From: a virus
Length of the DNA: 33,461 nt
Reading direction: 5' to 3' (one strand)
Virus record (IMG/VR): IMGVR_UViG_3300025674_000188
Coordinates: 1 to 33,461 of that record
Shown here: piece after piece, positions 10,650 to 20,155 of the stretch
How the letters are laid out: each line of letters starts with the position of its first letter
Position numbering within the stretch: the stretch's first letter is position 1
Position numbers and translations under genes: made by a program
Notes under the pieces: model-generated
Told to the model about the DNA's origin: nothing
The model's database searches: none
What the model saw: the letters and a program-made list of their open reading frames with translations, nothing else

Positions 10650-12862
10650 TGTACGAACAAACGTTATATAAAATAATTGAGCCAATAAAAATAAACACTT
10701 TAAAAAGGTTAAATAAATCTAAAAAGTGGAAATATGGCTATAACAAAGAAACTGATGTTGTTGTTATTTCTAAGACAGGGCAAATTGGTGAGATATATGA
10801 AATTCAAGGACTAAAAATTGCTCTACCTAAAGTCCCCAAAGAAATTTACTCTAACGAAGATAACAAATGGAAAAGATTTGAATATCCAAAAGAGTTATCT
10901 AGACTTAAAAGCATATTTGATTGGAGAGATTATCCAGAGGAGTCTAAAGATAAGTGGTTTGACTATATAGACGGCGAGTTTAATAGACGAGAGCAAGGCT
11001 TTTGGTTTAACAACGGCGGTAAGCCAACTTACATTACTGGTAGTCATTATATGTATCTTCAATGGAGTAAGATAGACGTTGGAGCTCCAGACTTTCGCGA
11101 AGCCAACAGATTATTCTTTATATTTTGGGAAGCCTGCAAAGCAGACAACCGATGCTACGGTATGTGTTATCTTAAAAATAGACGTAGTGGTTTTTCTTTT
11201 ATGTCTTCTGCAGAAACAGTGAATCAAGCAACGCTTTCAAGCGACGCTAGGTTTGGAATATTATCAAAATCAGGAGCCGATGCAAAAAAAATGTTTACCG
11301 ATAAGGTTGTACCTATATCGATTAACTATCCTTTCTTTTTCAAACCTATCCAAGATGGTATGGATAGACCCAAGTCAGAGTTGGCTTATAGGGTTCCAGC
11401 TAGCAAACTTACTCGTAGAAAAATTACATCTAAAGAAAAGCTTGAAGAACTTGTTGGTCTTGATACGACAATAGACTGGAAGAACACTGGAGACAATAGT
11501 TATGATGGTGAAAAGTTAGATCTACTAGTTCATGATGAAAGTGGTAAATGGGAAAGGCCTGATAATATACTTAATAACTGGCGAGTTACAAAAACTTGCT
11601 TAAGACTAGGTAGTAGAATTATTGGAAAGTGCTTAATGGGATCAACCTCAAACGCGCTAGATAAAGGTGGAGATAATTATAAAAAAATATACAACGACAG
11701 TGATGTCACAAAACGAAATAGAAATGGTCAAACAAAATCTGGTTTATATGCTTTGTTTATTCCAATGGAATGGAACTTTGAAGGATTTATTGATGAGTAT
11801 GGAAGACCTGTCTTCACTACTCCGGCATCCGATGTTTATGGACCAGACGGTGAACTAATTGACATTGGGGTTATAGATCATTGGGAAAACGAAGTTGATG
11901 GCTTAAAAGATGATCAAGACGCGCTAAATGAATTTTACCGTCAATTTCCGCGAACAGAAGAGCATGCTTTTAGAGATGAGACGAAAAATAGTTTATTTAA
12001 CCTAACAAAAATATACGAGCAAATAGATTATAATGAAGCAATAAAAAACGATTCAACAACAGTAAGAGGTAGCTTTCAATGGACAAATGGAATAAAAGAT
12101 ACTAATGTAATATTTAATCCAGATCCACAAGGAAGATTTAATATTAGTTGGGTTCCACCTATAAATTTACAAAATAGAGTGATACTTAAAAATGGAATTA
12201 AATACCCAGGCAATGAACATGTTGGTGCTTTTGGCTGCGATAGTTATGATATTAGCGGTACTGTTGATGGTAGAGGATCCAACGGATCTCTTCATGGACT
12301 AACTAAGTTTAGTATGGAAGACGCTCCGCCAAACCACTTCTTTTTAGAATATATTGCTAGACCACAAACCGCTGAAATATTTTTTGAAGATGTTTTAATG
12401 GCCTGCGTATTTTATGGTATGCCATTATTAGCAGAGAATAACAAACCAAGATTATTGTATCATTTTAAGCGTAGAGGATATAGAGGATTTAGTATGAATA
12501 GACCAGATAAGTTGTGGAATAAACTTTCTATTACTGAAAAAGAAATAGGTGGGATTCCAAACTCTAGTGAAGATATTAAACAAGCTCATGCTGCTGCTAT
12601 TGAAATGTATATAAACGATCATGTTGGACACGTTGGTGATGGTATGTATGGTAATATATATTTTAACGAAACGCTAAATGATTGGTCAAAGTTTGATATA
12701 AACAAAAGAACTAAACACGATGCTTCTATAAGTAGTGGTTTAGCAATAATGGCGTGTAATAAAAATTTATATGCTCCATCAACAGCTAAAACAAGAAAAG
12801 CATTAAATTTAAACATAGCTAAGTATACTAATACAGGCACAATATCTAAAATAATAAAATAA
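10649..12862 (+). CDS. terL: Terminase large subunit
   Basis: 737 residues, long for a large terminase but usual in crAss-like phages. The ATPase domain has an atypical Walker A, LKNRRSGFS (about 174-182), and a Walker B, LDLLVHDESGKW (about 290-301), with the catalytic Glu after Asp. The region NILNNWRVTKTCLRLGSRII and GKCLMGSTSNALDKGG follow as the coupling motif region. The nuclease domain starts at GCDSYDIS (about 528-535), giving the first metal-binding Asp, and ends around KHDASISSGLA (about 688-698), giving a late Asp. It cuts and packages DNA at the portal. Starts at ATG overlapping the small-subunit stop; two bases of spacer precede the AAAT-ATG of the portal. Confidence 0.94.
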   Translation: MYEQTLYKIIEPIKINTLKRLNKSKKWKYGYNKETDVVVISKTGQIGEIYEIQGLKIALPKVPKEIYSNEDNKWKRFEYPKELSRLKSIFDWRDYPEESKDKWFDYIDGEFNRREQGFWFNNGGKPTYITGSHYMYLQWSKIDVGAPDFREANRLFFIFWEACKADNRCYGMCYLKNRRSGFSFMSSAETVNQATLSSDARFGILSKSGADAKKMFTDKVVPISINYPFFFKPIQDGMDRPKSELAYRVPASKLTRRKITSKEKLEELVGLDTTIDWKNTGDNSYDGEKLDLLVHDESGKWERPDNILNNWRVTKTCLRLGSRIIGKCLMGSTSNALDKGGDNYKKIYNDSDVTKRNRNGQTKSGLYALFIPMEWNFEGFIDEYGRPVFTTPASDVYGPDGELIDIGVIDHWENEVDGLKDDQDALNEFYRQFPRTEEHAFRDETKNSLFNLTKIYEQIDYNEAIKNDSTTVRGSFQWTNGIKDTNVIFNPDPQGRFNISWVPPINLQNRVILKNGIKYPGNEHVGAFGCDSYDISGTVDGRGSNGSLHGLTKFSMEDAPPNHFFLEYIARPQTAEIFFEDVLMACVFYGMPLLAENNKPRLLYHFKRRGYRGFSMNRPDKLWNKLSITEKEIGGIPNSSEDIKQAHAAAIEMYINDHVGHVGDGMYGNIYFNETLNDWSKFDINKRTKHDASISSGLAIMACNKNLYAPSTAKTRKALNLNIAKYTNTGTISKIIK

Positions 12863-12866
12863 AAAT

Positions 12867-15275
12867 ATGGCTGAGTCAGTTGTAAATTCTTATTTTCCAA
12901 GTCAAGTCGTTAGTGATTTAGAAAAAATCAGTTACGATTATGGTTTAAAAGTTGCAAAAGCAATAGAGTCTGAGTGGTTTTCAGATTCGCACAATAGAAG
13001 ATATTTGAGTAATCAAGAGAGCTTCCACAGATTAAGATTGTATGCTAGAGGCGAGCAATCAGTTCAAAAGTATAAAGACGAATTGTCTATCAATGGAGAT
13101 CTTTCGTATTTAAACTTAGATTGGAAGCCAGTACCTATTATTCCAAAATTTGTGGATATAGTAGTAAACGGTATTGCCGAAAGAACGTATGATGTAAAAG
13201 CTTATTCACAAGATTCTTACGGCGTTGCTGAAAGAACAGAATACATGGAGGCTATTATTGCTGACATGAACACTAAAGATGTAGATGACTTTATAGAAGG
13301 AGCGTTTGGTATAAACACCAGAAACTTTGAACCTTCAACGCTACCTCAATCAGAGGAAGAGTTAGAGCTTCACATGCAACTAGAATACAAACAACCTATT
13401 GAGGTTGCGGAAGAGCAAGCCATAAACGTCTTAATGGAGGGTAATAAGTATGAGCTTATTAAGAAAAGATATTATCAAGATTTAGTAACTATTGGTATTG
13501 GCGCAGTAAAAACTGACTTTAACACATCAGAAGGTGTCACTATTAAATATGTGGATCCAGCAAATCTAATATATTCTTATACTGACTCTCCTTATTTTGA
13601 AGATATATACTATGTTGGTGAAGTAAAAAGTTTGCCAATAAACGAAGTGGTAAAAGAATTTCCTCATTTAACGCAAGAAGATTTAGAAGAAATTAAAAAC
13701 GAAGCTTCTCAGCAAGGCACTAATAACCATAGATACACTAGATCAAAAGATCAAAATGTAGTTTCTGTTTTATATTTTAATTATAAAACATATATGAATG
13801 AGGTTTATAAGGTGAAAGAAACTGGAACTGGCGCTGAAAAGGCTATCACAAAAGATGATACCTTTAATCCACCTGAAGATTTAGAAGGTAATTTTAGCAA
13901 AATTCAAAGATCTGTAGAAGTTCTTTATGAAGGAGCTATTGTTGTTGGCACTAACAAGATGTTGAAATGGGAGTTGTCTAAAAACATGATGCGACCTAAA
14001 AGCGATTTTACTAAAGTTAAAATGAACTATAGTATTGTCGCTCCAAGAATGTATGATGGTAGAATAGAGTCTTTAGTTAGTAGAACAACAAGCTTTGCAG
14101 ATATGATACAGTTGACTCATTTAAAGATACAACAAGTCATGTCGCGAATGGTGCCTGACGGCGTATATCTTGATGCCGACGGTCTAGCTGAAATTGATTT
14201 AGGCAACGGAACGAACTACAATCCGCAAGAAGCTTTAAATATGTTCTTCCAAACTGGTTCTGTTATTGGTAGATCTTTCACAGGTGACGGTGATATGAAT
14301 CCAGGTAAAGTTCCTATACAAGAAATAACTAGCGGATCTGGTGGCAATAAATTACAAGCTTTAATAAGTAATTACAACTATTACTTGCAAATGATACGGG
14401 ACGTAACCGGTCTAAATGAGGCTCGTGATGGTAGTATGCCAGATAAAAATGCTTTAGTTGGTGTTCAAAAACTTGCGGCAGCAAATTCAAACACAGCAAC
14501 AAGACATATATTGCAAGCTGGTCTATTTTTAACAGCTGAAGTTGCTGAAGCTTTATCTTTACGTATATCAGATATTATAGAGTTTTCACCAACAAAAGAC
14601 GCTTTTATTCAAGCTATAGGAGCGCATAATGTTGGAACTTTAGAACAGATGCAAGATTTGCACTTATATGACTTTGGTATATTTATTGAGCTTACTCCAG
14701 ACGAAGAGGAAAAAGCAATGCTTGAAAACAACATACAACAAGCACTGGCTCAACAAAATATTGATCTTGAAGACGCTATTGATATTAGAGAGATTAGAAA
14801 TATTAAACTTGCAAATCAAATGCTCAAACTAAGACGCAAGAAAAAGTTAGAGCAAGATCAGCAAAGGATGCAACAGCAGGCTCAAGTTCAAGCTCAAGCG
14901 AACGCTCAAGGCGTACAGGCCGCAGCGCAAGCGGAAGTGCAAAAGCAACAAGCCTTAACGCAAATGCAAGCTCAATTAGAGCAAACAAAATCGCAGCTTA
15001 GAATGCAAGAAACTCAAGCTGACGCTCAACTTAAAAAAGAGCTTATGCAATTAGAGTTTCAAATGAACATGCAAATTAAGAGCATAGATGCTCAAGCTAT
15101 GACTAATAAAGATTCTATGAAAGAAGATCGTAAAGATGAAAGAACTAGAATTCAAGCTAGCCAACAAAGTCAGCTTATAGAGCAAAGAAGAACAGGCGCA
15201 CCACCTAAAAAGTTTGAATCAGCAGGTAATGATGTACTTGGTGGCTTTGACCTAGGGGCGTTTGAACCAAAGTAA
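12867..15275 (+). CDS. Portal protein
   Basis: 802 residues. The N-terminal part (RRLYARGEQSVQKYKDELSINGD in residues about 55-75, then YLNLDWKPVPIIPKFVDIVVNG) is the conserved portal start I recall from crAss-like and Cellulophaga podoviruses. The middle carries a wing/stem region with MIQLTHLKIQQVMSRMVPDGV and DVTGLNEARDGSMPDKNALVG. The C-terminal about 140 residues are a long Gln/Ala-rich helix (AQVQAQANAQGVQAAAQ), the barrel that points into the head in P22-type portals. It forms the dodecameric DNA channel and docks the terminase. Position between terminase and scaffold agrees. Confidence 0.93.
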   Translation: MAESVVNSYFPSQVVSDLEKISYDYGLKVAKAIESEWFSDSHNRRYLSNQESFHRLRLYARGEQSVQKYKDELSINGDLSYLNLDWKPVPIIPKFVDIVVNGIAERTYDVKAYSQDSYGVAERTEYMEAIIADMNTKDVDDFIEGAFGINTRNFEPSTLPQSEEELELHMQLEYKQPIEVAEEQAINVLMEGNKYELIKKRYYQDLVTIGIGAVKTDFNTSEGVTIKYVDPANLIYSYTDSPYFEDIYYVGEVKSLPINEVVKEFPHLTQEDLEEIKNEASQQGTNNHRYTRSKDQNVVSVLYFNYKTYMNEVYKVKETGTGAEKAITKDDTFNPPEDLEGNFSKIQRSVEVLYEGAIVVGTNKMLKWELSKNMMRPKSDFTKVKMNYSIVAPRMYDGRIESLVSRTTSFADMIQLTHLKIQQVMSRMVPDGVYLDADGLAEIDLGNGTNYNPQEALNMFFQTGSVIGRSFTGDGDMNPGKVPIQEITSGSGGNKLQALISNYNYYLQMIRDVTGLNEARDGSMPDKNALVGVQKLAAANSNTATRHILQAGLFLTAEVAEALSLRISDIIEFSPTKDAFIQAIGAHNVGTLEQMQDLHLYDFGIFIELTPDEEEKAMLENNIQQALAQQNIDLEDAIDIREIRNIKLANQMLKLRRKKKLEQDQQRMQQQAQVQAQANAQGVQAAAQAEVQKQQALTQMQAQLEQTKSQLRMQETQADAQLKKELMQLEFQMNMQIKSIDAQAMTNKDSMKEDRKDERTRIQASQQSQLIEQRRTGAPPKKFESAGNDVLGGFDLGAFEPK

Positions 15276-15300
15276 TTATTAATTTTTATATTATTATATC

Positions 15301-16443
15301 ATGGATGAGAATTTGAAAAACGATGACAATATCGTTAGAATTGATTTAACTAAACCTCCTAAAACCGAGGAAACAGTAGAACAACAAAAAGAAGTAGTAG
15401 ATGCCAATACAGAGCAAAAAACAACAAACGTGGTTGCAGATCAACAATCCGAAGTTGTACAAGAAGTGGTTGAAGAAGTATCATCAGGGGAAGAGACCGT
15501 TCAAGATGAACAACCCGCTCTTGAAGAAGTAACAGACCAAGAACTTTCTGACGAACCCAACGAAGCTTTAAAAGAGTTAGTTGAAGAAGTTCAAAACGCA
15601 GAAGCTACTGGGCGGCCATTACCAGAAAATATCCAAAAGTTAGTTGACTTTATGGAAGAGACTGGAGGAACGTTAGAGGATTATGTTAGTCTTAATAAAG
15701 ATTATTCACAATTAGACAACATGACAGCTTTAACAGAGTATTATAAAAAAACAAAGCCGCATTTAACGGCTGAAGAAATAGATTTTTTAATTGAAGATTC
15801 GTTTAGCTATGATGAAGAAATGGATGACGAAAAAGATATTAGAAGAAAAAAGCTAGCGCTAAAAGAGCAAGTTGCCAGCGCGAAAGCCTACTTAGACGGG
15901 CAAAAGTCTAAATATTACAATGAGATTAAAGCTGGATCACGTTTGACGCCTGAACAGCAGAAAGCATGGGACTTCTTTAATCGTTACACCAAAGAATCAG
16001 AAGAAGTTAATAAAACCGCAATGAAAACACAATCTATATTTATAGATAAAACTAACCAAGTTTTTAACGACACTTTCAAAGGTTTTGAATACAGCGTCGG
16101 TGATAAAAAATATAGATTTAACGTAAAAAATGCCACACAAGTGAAAGAAACCCAAAGCGACATAACCAACTTCGTTAAAAAGTTTTTAAATGAAGACGGT
16201 ACTATGAAAGATGCTAAAGGTTATCATAAGTCACTTTACACGGCAATGAACGCGGATGCAATTGCTCAACACTTCTATGAACAAGGTAAAACTGATGCTT
16301 TAAAACAAAGCGTTGCTAAAAGTAAAAATATTAGCATGGAACCTCGTCAAGGACTAGGTGAAGTAAAAGTCGGTGGAACTAAGTTTAAAGTGCTAAGCGG
16401 TAAAAACTCTAATGATTTTAAGGTGAGATTTAAAAAAAAGTAA
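15301..16443 (+). CDS. Scaffolding protein, 380 aa
   Basis: The N-terminal about 115 residues are disordered and acidic (runs of Glu, Val, Asp and Gln such as EVVQEVVEEVSSGEE). The middle is helical and charged, and the C-terminus is basic (FKVRFKKK) with helix-turn-helix-like ends, typical of scaffolding proteins that bind coat protein through a basic tail. Position between portal and major capsid is the classical scaffold slot. No protease motif is seen. Confidence 0.82.
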   Translation: MDENLKNDDNIVRIDLTKPPKTEETVEQQKEVVDANTEQKTTNVVADQQSEVVQEVVEEVSSGEETVQDEQPALEEVTDQELSDEPNEALKELVEEVQNAEATGRPLPENIQKLVDFMEETGGTLEDYVSLNKDYSQLDNMTALTEYYKKTKPHLTAEEIDFLIEDSFSYDEEMDDEKDIRRKKLALKEQVASAKAYLDGQKSKYYNEIKAGSRLTPEQQKAWDFFNRYTKESEEVNKTAMKTQSIFIDKTNQVFNDTFKGFEYSVGDKKYRFNVKNATQVKETQSDITNFVKKFLNEDGTMKDAKGYHKSLYTAMNADAIAQHFYEQGKTDALKQSVAKSKNISMEPRQGLGEVKVGGTKFKVLSGKNSNDFKVRFKKK

Positions 16444-16465
16444 ATAACATTTAAAACATTAAACT

Positions 16466-17968
16466 ATGAGTATAGTACAATCGGGGTTTGATTTAGGCGG
16501 TACATATAATGGTACTCCCGCCCCAGTAATGCAAACTTTGGCAAGCAACTACGTGGATTTTACTACTGGTGCTAACCAAGGTTGGGCACAACAATATTTA
16601 CCAGAGCTTATCGAAGCTGAAGCTGAAGTTTTTGGTAATAGAACTTTATCGGGATTTTTATCTCAAGTAGGTGCTGAAGAAGGATGCGCTTCTGACTACG
16701 TTGTTTGGTCTGAGCAAGGTCGTTTACACTTAAAGTATTCAGGTGCTTTAAAAGGTAACCAAGCTGACGCTTCTGCTGACTATTCTGCAGCGAACTCAAT
16801 CGTAGACGGTTTAGGAACAAATGCTCTTAGAGTTGGAGATACTGTTTTAGTTTCTTCTGCTGCTAAAAACGTAACTATTGCAGCTTATGTAGCTTCTACT
16901 TTTAACGATCAAGACGCTAATAACGTTGGTGGAGCAATAACTTTAATTGCTGGTGAAGTAGCACTTATTCCTTTTGGATCTGACAGCTCTATTAAAGCTG
17001 CTTTAGGATGGGCTGACGGCGCTGGTGATAATGATCCAATTGTAATCACTGTTTATGGTTCTGAGTATAAAAAAGGCGTAACAGGTAGAACTGACTCTGT
17101 TGAGCCATCTTTCTTGTCTAGAAAAAACAAAATGATGATCTTAAAAGATTTGTATGAAGTGTCAGGTTCTGACGCATCTCAAATTGGTTGGGTTGAAGTT
17201 TCTGGAGAGAACGGACAAACAGGTTACATGTGGTATTTGAAAGCTGAAGGTGAGACTAGATCTCGTTTTGCTGATTACACTGAAATGGCTATGATTGAAA
17301 CTGTTGACGCTACTAACACAACGTTAACTGGTGGAGATATTCAAGGTTCTGAAGGTTACTTTGCGGCTCTTGACAATAGAGGTATTATCGCTAGCGGTTT
17401 AGACGCTGCTGACGATGCTGCTACTGCTCTAACTGAGTTTGACAATATTCTTAAAGAATTTGATAAGCAAGGAGCTATTGAAGAGTACATGATGTTTGTA
17501 AACAGAGATGTTGCTTTGACAATTGACGACATGCTTGCTGGTGTTAACCACTATGGTGCTACTGGTACTTCTTTTGGTGTATTTAACAACTCTGAAGACA
17601 TGGCATTAAACTTAGGTTTTTCTGGATTTAGAAGAGGTTCTTATGACTTCTACAAAACTGACTGGAAATACTTAAACGATCAAACTGCAAGAGGTGCTTT
17701 TTCTGGTGACACTAACAATGTTAGAGGTACATTTGTTCCTGCTGGCGTATCAACAGTTTATGACCAAAGTTTAGGCAGAAACCTTAAGCGTCCATTCTTA
17801 CATGTGCGTTTCCGTGCTTCTCAAACTGAGAATCGTAAAATGAAGACTTGGATTACTGGCTCTGTTGGAGCTGCTACATCTGATCTTGATGCAATGCAAG
17901 TAAACTTCTTGTCAGAAAGATGTTTAATTGTACAGGGTGCTAACAACTTTGTATTACTAAAAGGATAA
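16466..17968 (+). CDS. Major capsid protein
   Basis: 500 residues beginning MSIVQSGFDLGGTYNGTPAP. Gly/Ala/Ser-rich, beta-dominated, with conserved blocks AEAEVFGNRTLSGFLSQVGAEE (near 50-70) and a C-terminal GRNLKRPFLHVRF and FLSERCLIVQGANNFVLLKG. The size and these blocks agree with HK97-fold coat proteins of crAss-like phages as I recall them. Codon use is the most biased in the window (repeated GCT, GAA, ACT), as expected for the most abundant protein. ATG in the ACTATG context. A strong hairpin terminator follows directly, so its transcript is probably made in excess. Confidence 0.92.
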   Translation: MSIVQSGFDLGGTYNGTPAPVMQTLASNYVDFTTGANQGWAQQYLPELIEAEAEVFGNRTLSGFLSQVGAEEGCASDYVVWSEQGRLHLKYSGALKGNQADASADYSAANSIVDGLGTNALRVGDTVLVSSAAKNVTIAAYVASTFNDQDANNVGGAITLIAGEVALIPFGSDSSIKAALGWADGAGDNDPIVITVYGSEYKKGVTGRTDSVEPSFLSRKNKMMILKDLYEVSGSDASQIGWVEVSGENGQTGYMWYLKAEGETRSRFADYTEMAMIETVDATNTTLTGGDIQGSEGYFAALDNRGIIASGLDAADDAATALTEFDNILKEFDKQGAIEEYMMFVNRDVALTIDDMLAGVNHYGATGTSFGVFNNSEDMALNLGFSGFRRGSYDFYKTDWKYLNDQTARGAFSGDTNNVRGTFVPAGVSTVYDQSLGRNLKRPFLHVRFRASQTENRKMKTWITGSVGAATSDLDAMQVNFLSERCLIVQGANNFVLLKG

Positions 17969-17986
17969 TAATATCCTTATTATTAA

Positions 17987-18020
17987 GGTCGGGAGCTTCG
18001 GCTCTCGATCTTTTTTTTTA
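17987..18020 (+). terminator. Rho-independent terminator after the major capsid gene
   Basis: GGTCGGGAGC, loop TTCG, GCTCTCGATC: 10 paired bases (G-T pairs allowed) closed by a stabilising C(UUCG)G tetraloop, then nine T. A smaller hairpin AAGGAT/ATCCTT (17961-17978) lies at the stop codon. Readthrough to the following genes must occur, or a promoter lies before 18045. Confidence 0.92.
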
Positions 18021-18044
18021 TTAATTTTTATTATATATTATATT

Positions 18045-18875
18045 ATGGCAAAAAAACAAACAACAAAGGCTGAAGTAGAACAATCAAAAGAAAACACTAC
18101 AGTCGAACTAGATAACCTAATGCGTTATGAAAAACCAGGAAAGGATAAAGTTAAACCAACTTGGGAAATTAAAGATAGAGTTTATTACTTAAAAGGAGAA
18201 GGAGCGCCTGTCGCAAGAATTTTAAAATCTAGTTGCCTTTGGTTTGACGAAGACAAAGGTTACGAAAGAGAAGTAATGTATTGCGAAAATCAAAAAACTT
18301 GTTTTGTTGATGAAATGAAAGGCGTTAAAAGAACAGGTAGAGTAATATTTAGAGATGGCGTTTTAATTGTGCCAAAAAATAAAACCGTATTACAAAAGTT
18401 TTTATCTATATACCATAAAGATTTAGACACAATTTATTACGAACATAAACCAGAGGTTATCGCGGTTGATGAAGTTGCTAAATTAGAAAATGAAGTAGAC
18501 GCTTTAATAGCAGCTAGAGATTTGGATATAGATATGGCTGAAGCCGTAATGCGTGCAGAGTTAGGATCTGAAGTATCTAAGATGAGTTCTAAGGAGCTTA
18601 AAAGAGATTTGCTACTATTTGCTAAAAGAAATCCTAGTTTGTTCTTAGATTTGATTAATGATGATAATTTGTTTTTAAGAAACATGGCGATTAAGTCTGT
18701 TGAAAACAATTTAATAAGTCTTTCAGCGGATCAAAGAACTTTTTCTTGGAGTTCAAATGGCAAAACCTTATGCTCTGTGCCTTTTGATCAACACCCATAT
18801 TCTGCTTTAGCCGCTTGGTTTAAAACAGATGAAGGTATGGACGTGTATAACACGATTGAAAAGCGCTTGAAATAA
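18045..18875 (+). CDS. Probable virion structural or connector protein, 276 aa
   Basis: Disordered Lys/Thr-rich N-terminus, then a beta-rich domain: RVYYLKGEGAPVARILKSSCLWFDEDKGYEREVMYCENQKTCFVDE, IFRDGVLIVPKN and LQKFLSIYH. The C-terminal part is helical. I recall this family in marine and crAss-like phages just after the capsid gene, where auxiliary capsid or head-completion proteins lie; its role is not established here. It follows the capsid terminator and precedes another hairpin. Confidence 0.65.
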   Translation: MAKKQTTKAEVEQSKENTTVELDNLMRYEKPGKDKVKPTWEIKDRVYYLKGEGAPVARILKSSCLWFDEDKGYEREVMYCENQKTCFVDEMKGVKRTGRVIFRDGVLIVPKNKTVLQKFLSIYHKDLDTIYYEHKPEVIAVDEVAKLENEVDALIAARDLDIDMAEAVMRAELGSEVSKMSSKELKRDLLLFAKRNPSLFLDLINDDNLFLRNMAIKSVENNLISLSADQRTFSWSSNGKTLCSVPFDQHPYSALAAWFKTDEGMDVYNTIEKRLK

Positions 18876-18884
18876 GTGATTATC

Positions 18885-18923
18885 TATGATAGCTAGGTTG
18901 CTTGTTGTGGCCTAGTTATCATA
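18885..18923 (+). other. Long imperfect hairpin before the next structural gene
   Basis: TATGATAGCTAGG pairs with CCTAGTTATCATA (13 bp, one G-T) around a 13-base loop. No T-run follows, so termination is uncertain; RNA processing or mRNA stabilisation is equally possible. It lies between two virion genes and before the ATG at 18938, and overlaps an upstream TTG start (18902) that is therefore rejected. Confidence 0.65.
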
Positions 18924-18937
18924 ATAAAAATATAAAC

Positions 18938-20152
18938 ATGGCAATAAACATAGATAAAATATATCAAAGAGTATTGGCTATTGCCAACAAAGAACAAAGA
19001 GGGTACATAACGCCACAAAAATTTAATTTGTTTGCGAATCAAGCTCAAATGAACATTTTTGAGCAGTACTTTTACGACATAAGCCAATTTGATAAAACTA
19101 GAGGTAACTCAACAGAATATGCTGATATTTCAAGTATATTAGAAGAAAAAATCGCACCATTTAAAATTAATAATGCGGCAGCGTCTATTGTAACATCAGC
19201 GCCAAATTTAGTTACTAAACCTGATTTTTTAGATGGCACATATACTGGTTGGACAGCAACTAACGCCGATGATATAAGCGTTGTCTCAAATGCTAATAAT
19301 GATTTTGTTAGTAGTGTTAAAATGACTAACGACACAGCTGACACAACTAAACTTGAAGAATCTGGTATAACTTTAGACGTGTCTAAAAGATATGTTTTTT
19401 CAGTTAAAGTTTCTTATGCAGACGATAGTGTAGCAATAAATCCTCCAATGATTTTTCTTGAAGCTTATCCAAACCCTTATTCTAGCAATAAAGAGGCTCA
19501 GTTTTTATTAACCGCCAAAGCTATTAAAGGAAGAACTTACGAGTTAGAGTTTGATCCATCTGCTATAACTGAAACAGGTGATAATCCATTCATTAATTAT
19601 AGAGTTAGATTTGGAATACATGAAAGCGGAGCTGGTGGTAATGTTAATATTCATTTTTCTGAAGTATCTTTAAGACAATTAGAGCAAACTACAACCGGCA
19701 ATATATCAATATCACAATCTGTATATAAATTAGGCCAAGTATTTTACAATAAAAATAGCGTAGCAACACCGGTTCAAGAGGTTACAAGTGAAAACTTAAC
19801 AACAATGCGATTAACAACGCTAACTAAACCAACCTATAAAAATCCAGCTTACGCTAGAGTAGGCGCTACAAAAATTGATCTTGAACCATCTACAATTGAA
19901 GCTGGGGCAACGGTCACTTATAATTATATTAAAAAACCTAACAACGTTAAATGGACGTACAATGTAGTTTTAGGTAAAGCTCTTTATAATCCAGTTGCTA
20001 GCGATGCGCAAAACTTTGAGCTTCATGCTTCTGAAGAAACATCTCTTGTTAACGAAATACTATATTTAGCTGGAATATCAATGAATAAAGACAATTTAGT
20101 TGTTACATCTAGCTCTAACGAAGACAAAAAAACACAACAACAAAAACTATAA
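18938..20152 (+). CDS. Virion structural protein with lectin-like beta domain, 404 aa
   Basis: Begins MAINIDKIYQRVLAIANKEQRGYITPQKFNLFANQAQMNIF: a conserved N-terminal module (about 1-45) common in marine podovirus head-tail genes. Residues about 90-245 look like a beta-sandwich, carbohydrate-binding-like domain (FLDGTYTGWTATNAD and VSYADDSVAINPPMIFLEAYPNPYS). The end is conserved (NEILYLAGISMNKDNLV). The ATG at 18938 is used; an upstream TTG frame overlaps the hairpin. Probably a head-tail connector or a ring component. Confidence 0.66.
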   Translation: MAINIDKIYQRVLAIANKEQRGYITPQKFNLFANQAQMNIFEQYFYDISQFDKTRGNSTEYADISSILEEKIAPFKINNAAASIVTSAPNLVTKPDFLDGTYTGWTATNADDISVVSNANNDFVSSVKMTNDTADTTKLEESGITLDVSKRYVFSVKVSYADDSVAINPPMIFLEAYPNPYSSNKEAQFLLTAKAIKGRTYELEFDPSAITETGDNPFINYRVRFGIHESGAGGNVNIHFSEVSLRQLEQTTTGNISISQSVYKLGQVFYNKNSVATPVQEVTSENLTTMRLTTLTKPTYKNPAYARVGATKIDLEPSTIEAGATVTYNYIKKPNNVKWTYNVVLGKALYNPVASDAQNFELHASEETSLVNEILYLAGISMNKDNLVVTSSSNEDKKTQQQKL

Positions 20153-20155
20153 TAA

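Noticed and set aside
18902-18937. TTG start for the 404-aa structural protein
   Set aside because: Those codons lie within the 13-bp hairpin; the ATG at 18938 begins the conserved module.
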